This document shows positions 18,182-27,739 of a stretch of DNA of 64,000 nt, piece after piece (the first letter of the stretch is position 1; each line of letters opens with the position of its first letter). Below the pieces are notes generated by a model. The model did no database searches. It was given only the letters and a program-made list of their open reading frames with translations, and was not told where the DNA came from. Source of the stretch: a virus; IMG/VR virus record IMGVR_UViG_3300024308_000021, positions 61,586 through 125,585 of that record. One strand, given 5' to 3'. The translations under genes were made by a program, and so were the position numbers.

Positions 18182-18726
18182 GCACAGTAGTGCGTGAGTC
18201 TCCGTGGGGGTTTCGATCCCCACAACCTCTAGCTCCTCAACTGGACTCTCGTGACGGCGTCGACTCAGAACTGATGGTTCTGTGGAGTGAGTACCAATCC
18301 TTCCCTGAACGTTTCCGTAGCTGGGAACACTCCAGTCGAGTAATCGATGCTGCTATCCGACTGTTCGGTAATCCGGAACTGTGGTTTGGTCAGCAAATCA
18401 ACAATCCGAATCTGTGTCAGGATCGGGTGGAGTTTCTGCTGGACTGCCTTCGGGTAGTTACAGGCGATAAGCGAGAGCTTCGTATCGGGTCAAGAGCAGC
18501 ACTGTTCTCCAAACAGCCTACAATGCGTTTAGACGCATCGGAGCGTCTGCGCAAGGGTCACGAGCAGCTGAAGCTGTATCTGCGTCCTAGCGTCACCAGA
18601 CGCGTTCCTGCACTGCCTCCTAATCCTGATGTGTTCTTGCAGGACTGGTTGGTATACGGCGGAGTCGAAGACTTGCTCTGTAGTCTCGTGGTGCTGTTCG
18701 GACCTGACGACGTAGTGATGGGGTGA
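18178..18726 (+). CDS. Hypothetical protein
   Basis: A 182-residue protein between the coiled-coil gene (4-base overlap) and internal-protein paralogue 5 (3-base gap). GAGGAG lies upstream of the ATG. Arg- and Leu-rich, probably helical, with no recognised motif. Translational coupling on both sides points to one operon. Confidence 0.82.
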   Translation: MSTVVRESPWGFRSPQPLAPQLDSRDGVDSELMVLWSEYQSFPERFRSWEHSSRVIDAAIRLFGNPELWFGQQINNPNLCQDRVEFLLDCLRVVTGDKRELRIGSRAALFSKQPTMRLDASERLRKGHEQLKLYLRPSVTRRVPALPPNPDVFLQDWLVYGGVEDLLCSLVVLFGPDDVVMG

Positions 18727-18729
18727 GTT

Positions 18730-19830
18730 ATGGGATTGGAATTTGGTAAGTTAATGCAGGAGGCAGAACTCGAAGGCTATCAGCTAGAAGAGTTCTGTGT
18801 GGTGGAAACCGAAGAGGTAACAGAGATTCCTGAACAGATTCGTACAGAGTTTGCTCAGCTAGATCTGGCGTTAGAACAGTTCATGGAACTGAGCAACGAT
18901 CTCTACGGAATCCAAACTACCACTCTTACTCCACAGCAGAAGAACATGGTGGTACTGCGCCACAACGCAGTATTCCGTCAAGCTCCTCAGCTCAAGCTGT
19001 CCCAGGAAGATTTCCTGGACGCTACTCTGTCCATGGAGGAAGACTTCAAAGAGCGTTTTGTAAATGGACTGAACGCTGTACTGGATTTCATCGGTCCTTT
19101 GATGCTTCGAGCGATTGAGTTCGTTAAGGATATGACCGATTCCACTCAAGCAGCTCTGCGCCGTTGCAAGTCTCTGCGTGAGAAGATCTCCAACTACTCC
19201 CCGCCCAGCAAGATCCGTGTGAACAAACGCAGACTGCGTGGGGCGTTTGATGACGGTTATGGTAAGTGGTTGTCTCCTGAGACCGTGATGCCACAGCTCC
19301 ACACCGCTACCAAGCACGTGTTCGGTAACTACTGGCGTGACGTCGATTCGTGGATTCGTTCCGCGAAGACTGCCGAGGCTCCAGACAGTATGGGGTTAAA
19401 CACGTATTTTGACCCACTACCGCGTCAGATCCAGTTTCAGATGGTTGCCGAGCGCTATCATTATTTGAATGTTGGTAAGTCCCAAGTTATGCCTGGGGAT
19501 TTGTACGTAGACGCTCCTTCGTCATCCAAGCTTAATTCTTTGGTAGATGCTACCGAAGATACTCTGCGTATTTTGCAGAACAAGCAAACCGGTGTGATCA
19601 GTACACTGAAGATCCTGGAAGCCGAAGGTAGGAAGCTGCGTAAAGCCTTGGGCGGTACTTTGCAGATTATGTTCAACCCTGACACAGCTGCTGAATACAA
19701 GCTGAACGTTGCGAGTATCCGTGTCAAGTCTCGTTTAGCTATTAATGTTGTGAAAACCTTTGCAGCGTATGCGCTTGCATTATGTGAATACTCCAATCAG
19801 TATGTTGCGTTAGTACTCGGATCCAAGTGA
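18730..19830 (+). CDS. Internal head protein paralogue 5 (divergent)
   Basis: A 366-residue protein with the family layout in weaker form: an acidic N-terminus (Glu-rich through about residue 55), the site ATLSMEED (98-105), then an amphipathic/hydrophobic helix FVNGLNAVLDFIGPLML. Ser-Met-Glu fits [SAG]-x-E cleavage. The rest is helical and basic. It lacks the strict IWNGIKAFFKAI signature of paralogues 1-3, so family membership is judged from position, layout and site. Confidence 0.65.
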   Translation: MGLEFGKLMQEAELEGYQLEEFCVVETEEVTEIPEQIRTEFAQLDLALEQFMELSNDLYGIQTTTLTPQQKNMVVLRHNAVFRQAPQLKLSQEDFLDATLSMEEDFKERFVNGLNAVLDFIGPLMLRAIEFVKDMTDSTQAALRRCKSLREKISNYSPPSKIRVNKRRLRGAFDDGYGKWLSPETVMPQLHTATKHVFGNYWRDVDSWIRSAKTAEAPDSMGLNTYFDPLPRQIQFQMVAERYHYLNVGKSQVMPGDLYVDAPSSSKLNSLVDATEDTLRILQNKQTGVISTLKILEAEGRKLRKALGGTLQIMFNPDTAAEYKLNVASIRVKSRLAINVVKTFAAYALALCEYSNQYVALVLGSK

Positions 19831-19899
19831 TCTATGTATGACGCAGCTTTTGCTGCACTGGAAATATCTCGTCCATTTCGAAATGTACTGGAGTCAAAC

Positions 19900-21126
19900 A
19901 TGTCTGATCTGATGAAAACCCTGCTGGCCAACGCCGGTCTGAACACTGCTTCCTTCTCTCAGGAAGAGTTCGAAACCCCGGTTGACGAAGTGATCGCCGC
20001 CGCTACCGGCGAAGAAGACGTCCTGGCCGAAGACGTCGCTACCATCGAAGAAGATTCCGAAGAGCTGGACGCTCAGGTTTCTGATCTCGACACTGCCGGC
20101 GAAGCTGCCGAAGAGCTGGATGACGTTGCTATCTCCCTGGAATCCATGATCGCTGACGGCGGCCTGGATCAGCGTACCCACGGTTACGTGATGACCACTG
20201 CTGCTGCTATCCTGAAGCAGGTCCGCGTGTCTGTACCGAACATCGGCCTGTCCCAGGAATCTTTCGACACCACCGAAGGTCGTGTGCGCGCTGCTACCAT
20301 GACCATGGAAGGTTTCAAAGAAACCGTCGCCAAGATGTGGGCTGCTATCAAGAACGGTATCGACAAAGTCCGTACCTTCCTGAAGAACCTGTGGGTCAAG
20401 CTGACCTCCGCAGCTACTCGTCTGCGTAAGAAAGCCATCGCCCTGAACGATCGCGTCAAGTCCTACGGCAACGCTTCCGCTAACGCTCGTGGTAAGCTGG
20501 CCATGCCGACTTCCGTCATGAAAGTCCTGGGTAAAGACGCCACTACCGGCGCTGCTGTTAAAGGCTACGCTGCGGCTCTGAACACCGCCACCACCTCAGT
20601 ACTGGAGACCTACTCCAAGGCTCTGAACACCTTCATCAAAGACGCCGTCGTCTCTGGTAAAGCCGCCGCCGACTCTGGTGTACCGGTGCCGAACATCAAC
20701 TCCGCCGCGCTCCCGCGTGGTCCGAAGTTCGATAAGGCCGGGGAAGAGTCCTTCGGTTACGTTCTGAAGCTGGGCGAGAAGACCAGTCTGGATAAAGCTG
20801 ACAAGAAAGGCGAAGCCGAAGCGTTCAGCGTATCCGATATGGGTAGCATCTGTGTGTCCGTCAAGGCCGCCATGGAAACCGTAGAACATTACGAGCGTGC
20901 CTGGAAAGACACCGATTCCGCGATCGACGCCATGGTCAAGAAGCTGGACGCTCAAGTCAAGGCTGCCGGCGAGTCCGAGAAGGAAGGTCTGAAAGACAAC
21001 CTGAAGGCTGCTCGCAAAGCTTCCTCTGCTGCTGCTCAGGCTCCGACCAAGTTCGCTTCCTACGCGTGCTCCATCGCCAACGGCTGCCTGACCGCAGTTG
21101 CCTGGTCTCTGGGTGCTTACAAGTAA
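19900..21126 (+). CDS. Internal head protein paralogue 6, probably very abundant
   Basis: A 408-residue protein. The start at 19900 is preferred because GGAG lies 7 bases upstream; the ATG at 19834 has no ribosome site. The first ~130 residues are very acidic (propeptide-like), ending at MTMEG (134-138). An amphipathic helix (about 138-168, ending FLKNLWVKL) and a basic, Ala/Lys-rich helical domain follow. Codons are strongly biased to GC-ending forms, like those of the capsid gene and unlike many neighbours, suggesting a high-copy protein. Tandem terminators follow. Confidence 0.72.
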   Translation: MSDLMKTLLANAGLNTASFSQEEFETPVDEVIAAATGEEDVLAEDVATIEEDSEELDAQVSDLDTAGEAAEELDDVAISLESMIADGGLDQRTHGYVMTTAAAILKQVRVSVPNIGLSQESFDTTEGRVRAATMTMEGFKETVAKMWAAIKNGIDKVRTFLKNLWVKLTSAATRLRKKAIALNDRVKSYGNASANARGKLAMPTSVMKVLGKDATTGAAVKGYAAALNTATTSVLETYSKALNTFIKDAVVSGKAAADSGVPVPNINSAALPRGPKFDKAGEESFGYVLKLGEKTSLDKADKKGEAEAFSVSDMGSICVSVKAAMETVEHYERAWKDTDSAIDAMVKKLDAQVKAAGESEKEGLKDNLKAARKASSAAAQAPTKFASYACSIANGCLTAVAWSLGAYK

Positions 21127-21149
21127 TCTGTTGCAATAACAGAAAACAG

Positions 21150-21174
21150 GAGAGGGCTTCGGCCCTCTCTTTAT
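21150..21174 (+). terminator. Intrinsic terminator (first of tandem pair)
   Basis: GAGAGGGC stem with TTCG tetraloop and GCCCTCTC, followed by TTTATT. It closes the abundant internal-protein gene. Confidence 0.9.
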
Positions 21175-21230
21175 TCGCTCTGTATGTATGACAGTCCATT
21201 GCGATCATAGCCACGATCGTCTTTTTCAAG

Positions 21231-21255
21231 GAGGGCTTCGGCCCTCTCTTTTTTA
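21231..21255 (+). terminator. Intrinsic terminator (second of tandem pair)
   Basis: GAGGGC / TTCG / GCCCTC followed by TCTTTTTT, about 80 bases after the first terminator. The copy is almost identical to the first in stem and loop. No open frame with a ribosome site lies between them. Confidence 0.88.
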
Positions 21256-21296
21256 CGTCTTGGTCAAATCCTGTGGTTACGTACGGAGACAGTACA

Positions 21297-21689
21297 ATGA
21301 GAATTCATTCATTCAAAACAAGATTCGGCACCCCCAGCTCAGCTTATGTGATCTCGCCTTTCTATTCCGGCAAGAACACTGAGGCTTGCATAGAGGATTG
21401 CCTGAACGCCGGGATAAATCGTTTAGTCATTCCTTTCTCCGATAGTAAGGAAGGATTGGATGGGGTTAAAGAATCAGAACTCGTAAGAGTTTTACAGTTG
21501 CGTTTAGACGTCCTAGAACAGCGCCACAGAAGCAACGCTATGTGCGGGAATACTAGCGCACTAGCCAGCGACCACGATCGCTGTATGCGCGTCCTAGGCG
21601 TTATGCGTAACAGCCTACATTCGTTACTAACTCACCTGGATGAGTACGAGGAACTGGTTTATGCCAAAGATAATGATTCCCATCAATGA
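21297..21689 (+). CDS. Hypothetical protein
   Basis: A 130-residue protein. The start at 21297 is taken from the ACGGAGAC site upstream; an earlier in-frame codon lacks one. The C-terminal half is helical. The 3' end overlaps the start of the next gene. It is the first gene after the tandem terminators, so it probably begins a new transcript. No family recognised. Confidence 0.75.
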   Translation: MRIHSFKTRFGTPSSAYVISPFYSGKNTEACIEDCLNAGINRLVIPFSDSKEGLDGVKESELVRVLQLRLDVLEQRHRSNAMCGNTSALASDHDRCMRVLGVMRNSLHSLLTHLDEYEELVYAKDNDSHQ

Positions 21690-23178
21690 TGTATTCACCA
21701 GCATCACACGCCCTGTAGCGCTCCAGGTATCTCGTACCGTCACCCGACTTCTGGGACTGTCGCAAGACACCGACTGCTACATCCAACAAGACGGAGCAGT
21801 GGTACCCCTAGTAGGCTCCACTAACTCAGACTCTGGGGCAGTGGCCAGGTTCTCTCAAAACGAGAAGGTATTCATCGAGATTTCAGAAGAGCAACTCCCG
21901 AGTGGGCTGATCACGATGTATACCACACAACCTAACGAAGTGCCTGTGTTCCACGACACAGATTGCGGTGTGGTGTTTACTCCACAGCGAGTCCAAACCA
22001 GAATGACTCTGAGTTTGAGACTGCGTAGTCAAGACCGAGCTACTGCGTCCAGATGGAGAGACGCGCTAGCACGACGTATAGGACAAGACCTCCAAGAGTT
22101 TATGTTGGAGTTCACTTATGCGTACATCATTCCTAAGCCTGCTAACGAGCTCGTGTTTCTAACACACGAGCGTTTGCGTACCCAGGAGACCATCCAGGAG
22201 TACGTACGTAGGTGTTGGTGTCCTAAGGTAGTGACTGTAGCTAACCAAGCTCAGAAGAAGCTACTAGGGATTCGAGAGCGTCAAGTAGGTGGTACTGGGA
22301 GATTCAACTTCGATGTTCCTCCTCGTGAGGAGAAAGGAGACGGCGGCGCTGTGCATGACTACTCCATCGAATATAGCTTCGAATACGACCAACCCACAGG
22401 ACTGGTACTACAGTACCCAATCCAGGTCTACAATGAAGCTTACCCCGACGAGTGGATCAACCTACCGCTACCCTACGACCCTAACACAGAAGTACTGCAA
22501 AACCCTACTAAGTCACGCAGCGCTTACACAGCTCTGATGCGGATGCACACTCCAGAGCACCGTCCTCTGGTAGACGGGTTAGTAGTACCTGAGTACGACG
22601 ACTGGGTTCCTAAACACCAACCTGGCAAAACCAGTAACTTACTACGAGTGCTGTTGACACTGGATCCCACCAAGCCAAGACACTTATTGAGTCTCACGGA
22701 ACTAGATCCTCAGTTCGTAGATCCCATCCTACACTGGTGGGCTCAGAATCCCAAAGCGATAGCACACACTCATCTCAACCCAGTAGTGATCACTGTGTTT
22801 GAAGAAGACGAGATGTTAGAGCCTGGTACTTATGCTCTGGACGAATACGGAGACCTGGTCACTAATTTCGATCTAGACCTTAACAAGAACTATCGAGTAC
22901 GGTTTGGTATCGTAAACGACCTCAGTATCCTACACGCTGAACCAGAAGCTCGTCTGCGTTTAAATGGGGAGTTAGGACTACTGATCCTTACTACCCTAGC
23001 GCCAGATCTCGAAGCCATCGGGAAACTACCTAAACTCCACTCAGGTGGAGGTATACGTCGTCCAGACTGGGTAGAGGCTCTGAAGTGGATTCAGACTACA
23101 GCACGCCACTACCACTCTTCAGTAGAAGTGGTGAGATGCAACGTAACACGCTTCTTCGTAGAAACTCACAGGAGTTGA
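21661..23178 (+). CDS. Probable virion structural protein
   Basis: A 505-residue protein starting at ATG 21661 (CGAGGAAC upstream; the ATG at 21640 is less well placed). It is rich in Pro/Tyr/Asp/Val with beta-type segments, typical of baseplate or tail components, and has no membrane segment. It leads a tightly packed run of seven genes to 27.6 kb, all with overlaps or gaps of at most about 10 bases. A structural role is inferred from size and context; no family recognised. Confidence 0.8.
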   Translation: MPKIMIPINDVFTSITRPVALQVSRTVTRLLGLSQDTDCYIQQDGAVVPLVGSTNSDSGAVARFSQNEKVFIEISEEQLPSGLITMYTTQPNEVPVFHDTDCGVVFTPQRVQTRMTLSLRLRSQDRATASRWRDALARRIGQDLQEFMLEFTYAYIIPKPANELVFLTHERLRTQETIQEYVRRCWCPKVVTVANQAQKKLLGIRERQVGGTGRFNFDVPPREEKGDGGAVHDYSIEYSFEYDQPTGLVLQYPIQVYNEAYPDEWINLPLPYDPNTEVLQNPTKSRSAYTALMRMHTPEHRPLVDGLVVPEYDDWVPKHQPGKTSNLLRVLLTLDPTKPRHLLSLTELDPQFVDPILHWWAQNPKAIAHTHLNPVVITVFEEDEMLEPGTYALDEYGDLVTNFDLDLNKNYRVRFGIVNDLSILHAEPEARLRLNGELGLLILTTLAPDLEAIGKLPKLHSGGGIRRPDWVEALKWIQTTARHYHSSVEVVRCNVTRFFVETHRS

Positions 23179-23179
23179 C

Positions 23180-24550
23180 ATGTCCCCATTCAAACCCAAA
23201 CCGAAACCAACTCCTCCCACTACCCAGGAGCCGTTTGTTTCCCAGAAAGCTCCGACTTTCGTACAGTCGGATTCTCGTACAGCGAATATAGCTGCACTGC
23301 TTCCTTATGTTTCAGGTTACTCGATGCGAGTGCGGTACTACCGCAACTTACTGACAGAAGCTTCGGAGACTATCTCTACTCAACTGACCTCGGAATTCGT
23401 ATTCCAGGAATACCAGCGGATAGATAACTTCGAGCTCAAAGTAACCTCCCCTTTCTCTCCTAGCTTTGATACTGAGAAATCGGAGCACGTAGTGGAAGGT
23501 GAAGCTCAGGTCTACGCAGGCTTCCGTCCTAACCGTGGCGACGTGTTCATTGCCGATGCTGGTCAAGGACGTGAGTTCGTAGTGACCGTGGAGACCGCTG
23601 AGCTTCGTAACGTATTCGAAGCCTCGGTCTCAGTGATTACCTACCGAGTAGCAGAGTGGGCTAGTAACCCCGAGTGGATTCATGCTCTCGAGGAGCGGGT
23701 GGTCAAACGCACTACTTACGTACGTGATGCCCTGCTCTACGGAAACGATCCACTGTTCCTGGAACAAGACTACGACTACTGGCGTGGATTCCAACAGTCT
23801 CGCCTGGAGCTCGAGAAAGCGTTCCACCGAGAGTTCTGGAACTTCGATTCCCAAACTTACCTGGTACCCCAAGACGAGCGCACTTACGACTCTTACCTCG
23901 TAGGCTTCTTACACGAGTTCCTGGATTATCGTCGTATCGATCCACTGCGTCGTCCTAACGTTTACACGATGGACGGGCATGAGTGTTTCACACGCACTAC
24001 GCTTTGGGATCTGATCCGTGATCGTAGCTGGTTTGGTCTACACTCTGTATTGCAGGAGATGGATCGTGCTCCAGTACAGGGCTACTACCAACCCTACCGA
24101 TACAACTGCATCTCGTATACCGATACGAAGTACGTAGTCACAGACCCACAGGCTATCTGGGTTCATCGTGAGGAAGTACCTCCTATGCCACCACACGACG
24201 CTTTAGAGTCGGGTATGGAGGGAGATGCCTTGCTGGCCGCTCGAGCTGCACGTGATGCGTATTACGCCGCAGTAGACGCAGGAACGCTCCCACTACCCAC
24301 ACAACCCGATATCTTCCCAGTAGCTATCGATCGTTACTACGTGCTGTCTGAGCGCTTCTACAAGCGTCAGCCAGGTCTTACCAAACTAGAGTGGTTGGTG
24401 GAGCGCATGATCTCCAACCAAGAACTCGACTTCGCTGTGCTTCGAGACCTGATTGCTAAGTCCCCGACCTGGCCTCGTCTGGAGCGCTTCTATTACTACC
24501 CACTGCTACTGGTGCTGATCCAGTATGCCCTGATGCGAGTAGGTGCGTAA
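23180..24550 (+). CDS. Probable virion structural protein
   Basis: A 456-residue protein one base after the previous stop, with CAGGAG as ribosome site. The first 20 residues are Pro/Lys-rich (SPFKPKPKPTPPTTQ), suggesting a flexible arm. The rest is Tyr/Arg-rich. Its stop overlaps the next start (TAATG). No family recognised; baseplate or tail role possible from context. Confidence 0.8.
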   Translation: MSPFKPKPKPTPPTTQEPFVSQKAPTFVQSDSRTANIAALLPYVSGYSMRVRYYRNLLTEASETISTQLTSEFVFQEYQRIDNFELKVTSPFSPSFDTEKSEHVVEGEAQVYAGFRPNRGDVFIADAGQGREFVVTVETAELRNVFEASVSVITYRVAEWASNPEWIHALEERVVKRTTYVRDALLYGNDPLFLEQDYDYWRGFQQSRLELEKAFHREFWNFDSQTYLVPQDERTYDSYLVGFLHEFLDYRRIDPLRRPNVYTMDGHECFTRTTLWDLIRDRSWFGLHSVLQEMDRAPVQGYYQPYRYNCISYTDTKYVVTDPQAIWVHREEVPPMPPHDALESGMEGDALLAARAARDAYYAAVDAGTLPLPTQPDIFPVAIDRYYVLSERFYKRQPGLTKLEWLVERMISNQELDFAVLRDLIAKSPTWPRLERFYYYPLLLVLIQYALMRVGA

Positions 24551-25167
24551 TGTGGCAAACAGAAAATGAAAAGAAGGGATACGTCCCTAAACACCTCCAG
24601 AACGCTGCGTACAAAATCTTCCACTGGCCGTTCGAAGTAGCCATCCCTCAAGGCATGGTTCAGTCCGATGAGGAGATTGCTGTCCTGGGAGCGTTTACTA
24701 CAGGCAACCCCGAACAAGACCGTGAGATGATGCAACAACCTTTCTTCTCTTACGTAACTATCGACGCTGTAGTGGAATGGCAACGTAAAGGGATTAACGT
24801 GGAGTTTGCTAATCCTCGCGACTTCAAGAAAATCTACGACATCATCGTGGAGCACTTGCAAGACCTAGCGTTAGCTATACGCAACGGTTGGATGACTGTA
24901 GCCCCACCTGCTGAGGACTTGGAGCTCCTGGAGTTAATAGCTTCACGACTCTACGTTAAAGCTCGTGCCGAGATCATCTCCGATCAAGGTCTACAAGAAG
25001 TCTACAGCTTCCTTACCTTCCAGTCCGCTTCCCCGCTCGGCAACGCTCTGGGTGGTATGGCTGACCGTAAGCGCAAAGAACTGCAAACCTCCGAACACCA
25101 AGAGATCGTTACATCGAAAGATCTCCAGGTATTGGACGAGCGCATTAAACCTTGGATGGAGGGCTAA
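24550..25167 (+). CDS. Hypothetical, probable virion protein
   Basis: A 205-residue helical protein coupled to the upstream gene by TAATG. No membrane segment or catalytic motif. The following gene begins at GTG 25170 almost immediately after its stop. It probably belongs to the same complex as its neighbours; no family recognised. Confidence 0.8.
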   Translation: MWQTENEKKGYVPKHLQNAAYKIFHWPFEVAIPQGMVQSDEEIAVLGAFTTGNPEQDREMMQQPFFSYVTIDAVVEWQRKGINVEFANPRDFKKIYDIIVEHLQDLALAIRNGWMTVAPPAEDLELLELIASRLYVKARAEIISDQGLQEVYSFLTFQSASPLGNALGGMADRKRKELQTSEHQEIVTSKDLQVLDERIKPWMEG

Positions 25168-25169
25168 AC

Positions 25170-26594
25170 GTGTCTATACGCGACGTACATGTCTTCGAAG
25201 ACATCCTAGCTACCTTTCAGAAGCCAGCAACCCTGGCTTCTTTTTCCAAGGAGTCCTGGACACGTCTAGACGACTACAAACCCATCTCCGATGGACAGGG
25301 ACTCAAACCACAACACTCGAAGTACCGTGTAACGATCATCACACCCGTAAAGGAGATACGGGCATTCGAAGTAATCGATGGTAGTGAGCTGCGCGATTTC
25401 GAATCCAGTAACTTCGCCCAGACCAGTATCCGAGTATTACTCACAGCAGGTGTGTACAACCACGAGATCTTCCCTTACCGTGACCGACTCGTAGTGGTAA
25501 GGGAGCGTGTGCCGCTCCAGGAGATCGGTGAAACCCACGACACTCGTCAACCTATCGATGTACAACGTTTCAAAGCTGTGCTGTTAGACGAAGCTTCTGA
25601 ACTGATGGAAGCAGACGCCTCACGCAACACCAATCCGTCTCTGGGCGATCAGAACCTACGGATAGTACGTATGCAGCTGATCAACCAAGTCGCTGAGCAG
25701 CTGCGTTGTATGACGTTTGGAGAGACGTTTCGTAACCACCCTCCGTTTAACATCATCCGTACCAAACTCACCAACTACATCCTGGGTAAAGTAAAGGTAT
25801 CGGTACCTCGCCCTCCAGTCGGGATAGACATCGTAGAGCCGGATGTTAAAGCTGTCCGTCCGATCACGATCATTCCTCCTTCTACTCCCGTAATGCACCT
25901 ACCGCGTTACATTCAGGAAAACGAAGGAGGTCTGTACAACTCAGGAGTAGGTTGTTATTACCAAGACCGACACCTGTGGGTTTACCCGTTGTATGACCTT
26001 ACTCGTATCGACAAGTGCACTAGACCACTTACGATACTCTCTGTTCCTAAAACAGAGATGACCTCTGTCGAACGGACGTACCAGATCGAAGGCAGACACC
26101 TATTCGTACTGGCCATGGGGGACGTCAAGTACCAAGACCCTAAACTGCGTCAGAACCTCAACCAAGGTAACGGCCGTAGGTACACCAAAGCTTCGTCTTT
26201 ATTCGACGGATACGATGTACAGAACAACCGAGGGACATTCGATCGTAAGAAGAACTCCAACGAGTTTTTGTTCGAAGAGTCTCGGGACGGGATGCAGTAC
26301 ACCACGATCCACGGAGGTGGTTTTACAGACAACCACGCTAACGCACGTACGCCCCTGGCTCGCCAGAAAGGCACTTACGCTCAAGTACTGTGGGAGAACT
26401 CAGATCCCTACCTGGTGTATCCTGGTATGGGTGTGGAGCTGCTGTACATCCGCAACGGTAAAGTAATCCGGGTACGTGGTGTAGTACTGTCAGCTGAAGA
26501 CCAGATCGTTCCAGTGGGTACTATCGCCAAAGTCACACGACACAAAACCAACACAGCACTCACGCTGTTCTTGGAACAAACCGAAAGGAACTAA
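25170..26594 (+). CDS. Probable virion structural protein (GTG start)
   Basis: A 474-residue protein. GTG at 25170 is chosen because GGAGG lies 6 bases upstream; in-frame upstream codons would overlap the preceding gene without a ribosome site. It is rich in Arg/Tyr/Pro/Val with many short beta-type segments, and the C-terminal 60 residues look like a small beta domain. No family recognised; grouped with the tail/baseplate-like run by position. Confidence 0.8.
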   Translation: MSIRDVHVFEDILATFQKPATLASFSKESWTRLDDYKPISDGQGLKPQHSKYRVTIITPVKEIRAFEVIDGSELRDFESSNFAQTSIRVLLTAGVYNHEIFPYRDRLVVVRERVPLQEIGETHDTRQPIDVQRFKAVLLDEASELMEADASRNTNPSLGDQNLRIVRMQLINQVAEQLRCMTFGETFRNHPPFNIIRTKLTNYILGKVKVSVPRPPVGIDIVEPDVKAVRPITIIPPSTPVMHLPRYIQENEGGLYNSGVGCYYQDRHLWVYPLYDLTRIDKCTRPLTILSVPKTEMTSVERTYQIEGRHLFVLAMGDVKYQDPKLRQNLNQGNGRRYTKASSLFDGYDVQNNRGTFDRKKNSNEFLFEESRDGMQYTTIHGGGFTDNHANARTPLARQKGTYAQVLWENSDPYLVYPGMGVELLYIRNGKVIRVRGVVLSAEDQIVPVGTIAKVTRHKTNTALTLFLEQTERN

Positions 26595-26595
26595 G

Positions 26596-27006
26596 ATGAA
26601 ACAGTTCATCTTTCTAAATACCGACTTAGGGCTACAAGCCTTAGCTCGGTTTAGTGTCAGTCGTCCGTACAGCATCTCGGAGTCCGTAGTAGCGGACGTA
26701 TTCCGAGTAGCTGTGTTCGAACCCAGTCGCGCGGAGCTTACTGAGATCTGTATCCACTACCCACCGATAGGAGATCCCATCGCTAGCGGAGCTGAGCTAC
26801 TGTGTAACTGGCGAGACTACGCCACTGTGTCAGAGTGGTTAGCCTGTAACCAGTTTACAGACCCAGTTTGGATTCGCTGGGCTGTTCCGATCATGCAAGT
26901 CCTTTACGCTATGAAGACAGCTTTTCCAGAGATCCGTAGTTTCAGCTACACAGTCGATGAAGAAGCTGGTTTGTTCTTCCGTTTTTCAAAGGAGAATATC
27001 TACTAA
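26596..27006 (+). CDS. Hypothetical protein
   Basis: A 136-residue protein with AAAGGAA as ribosome site, one base after the preceding stop and overlapping the next start (TAATG). No motif recognised. Context: the same compact operon. Confidence 0.8.
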   Translation: MKQFIFLNTDLGLQALARFSVSRPYSISESVVADVFRVAVFEPSRAELTEICIHYPPIGDPIASGAELLCNWRDYATVSEWLACNQFTDPVWIRWAVPIMQVLYAMKTAFPEIRSFSYTVDEEAGLFFRFSKENIY

Positions 27007-27311
27007 TGCTGGACTTTAACAAATACGATCCCACTCGCTTAGTGATGACACTGCGAGATGGAAAGAAACTGTACGGGTTTAATCTTTCTAAGGAGGGACA
27101 AGAACTTTACGATCGTGGTCTGATCAACACAGTGATCATGCGGGCTCGTAAGTTAACGGGATGGGAGGTCATCAACATCGATGAGGTGTTGGAGGCTGAA
27201 CGGAAGTTACCGGAACGCAAAACAGGTTACGTGATCAAGTCGCAGTTCAAGTTCTACTACGGAACTGTGTTTGTACGCAATCGCTGGATCTTGGTGGTGT
27301 TTCCAGGCTGA
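27006..27311 (+). CDS. Hypothetical protein
   Basis: A 101-residue protein coupled by TAATG to the upstream gene. Basic, with C-terminal aromatic strands (KFYYGTVFVRNRWILVVF). No family recognised. Confidence 0.78.
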   Translation: MLDFNKYDPTRLVMTLRDGKKLYGFNLSKEGQELYDRGLINTVIMRARKLTGWEVINIDEVLEAERKLPERKTGYVIKSQFKFYYGTVFVRNRWILVVFPG

Positions 27312-27321
27312 GAGGTTTTAC

Positions 27322-27609
27322 GTGCGAGAATCCAAAGAGACCTTAGACCGCATACTGCGGGAGTCTAGGCTTCCATGGAGACAGTTAATACGTTACGCCA
27401 AGCTCTCTAGAAGCCATCCTAACGCATTGCGTACCGAAGTCCTAAGACAGGTAGGGGATTTCTACCACGATTGGACTGAGAGCGATCTAGACGCCCTACG
27501 AGTGGCTTACGATCTGGAAGAGTTACAACTCCGACTAGGGAAGCGCCTGCATTGCGCTGGAGCAGACCTGGAGCTAGCTAGTAGACTGGTACAGAAGATC
27601 CAGAGCTAG
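27322..27609 (+). CDS. Hypothetical small protein (GTG start)
   Basis: A 95-residue helical, Arg/Leu-rich protein. GTG 27322 is chosen for the GAGAGG site 7 bases upstream. Its stop lies inside the stem of the terminator at 27602-27627, so this is the last gene of the operon. No family recognised. Confidence 0.7.
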   Translation: MRESKETLDRILRESRLPWRQLIRYAKLSRSHPNALRTEVLRQVGDFYHDWTESDLDALRVAYDLEELQLRLGKRLHCAGADLELASRLVQKIQS

Positions 27610-27630
27610 GGGGTGGCCCCTAGCTCTTTA
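27602..27630 (+). terminator. Intrinsic terminator overlapping a stop codon
   Basis: Eleven-bp stem AGAGCTAGGGG / CCCCTAGCTCT with a GTGG loop, then TTTATG. The TAG stop of the 27322 gene is within the left arm. Confidence 0.88.
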
Positions 27631-27665
27631 TGCGTTTACTATCGGAATGCAATTAGTTTCAGACC

Positions 27666-27673
27666 TATATTCT
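27666..27673 (+). promoter_or_regulatory. Early-type promoter candidate (TATATTCT)
   Basis: Context CAGACCTATATTCTAATAGTG matches the early-type element at 34411 (CAGACTTATATTACACTAATG). It follows a terminator and lies 74 bases before the start of the 27740 gene. Confidence 0.6.
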
Positions 27674-27739
27674 AATAGTGAACAAAGGCAACCAAGCTTT
27701 TGTTTCTCACACCAAACCCTTACACAGAAGGAACGTTCT

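Noticed and set aside
19834-19899. Longer start for paralogue 6 at 19834
   Set aside because: No ribosome site; the added 22 residues do not fit the family N-terminus.
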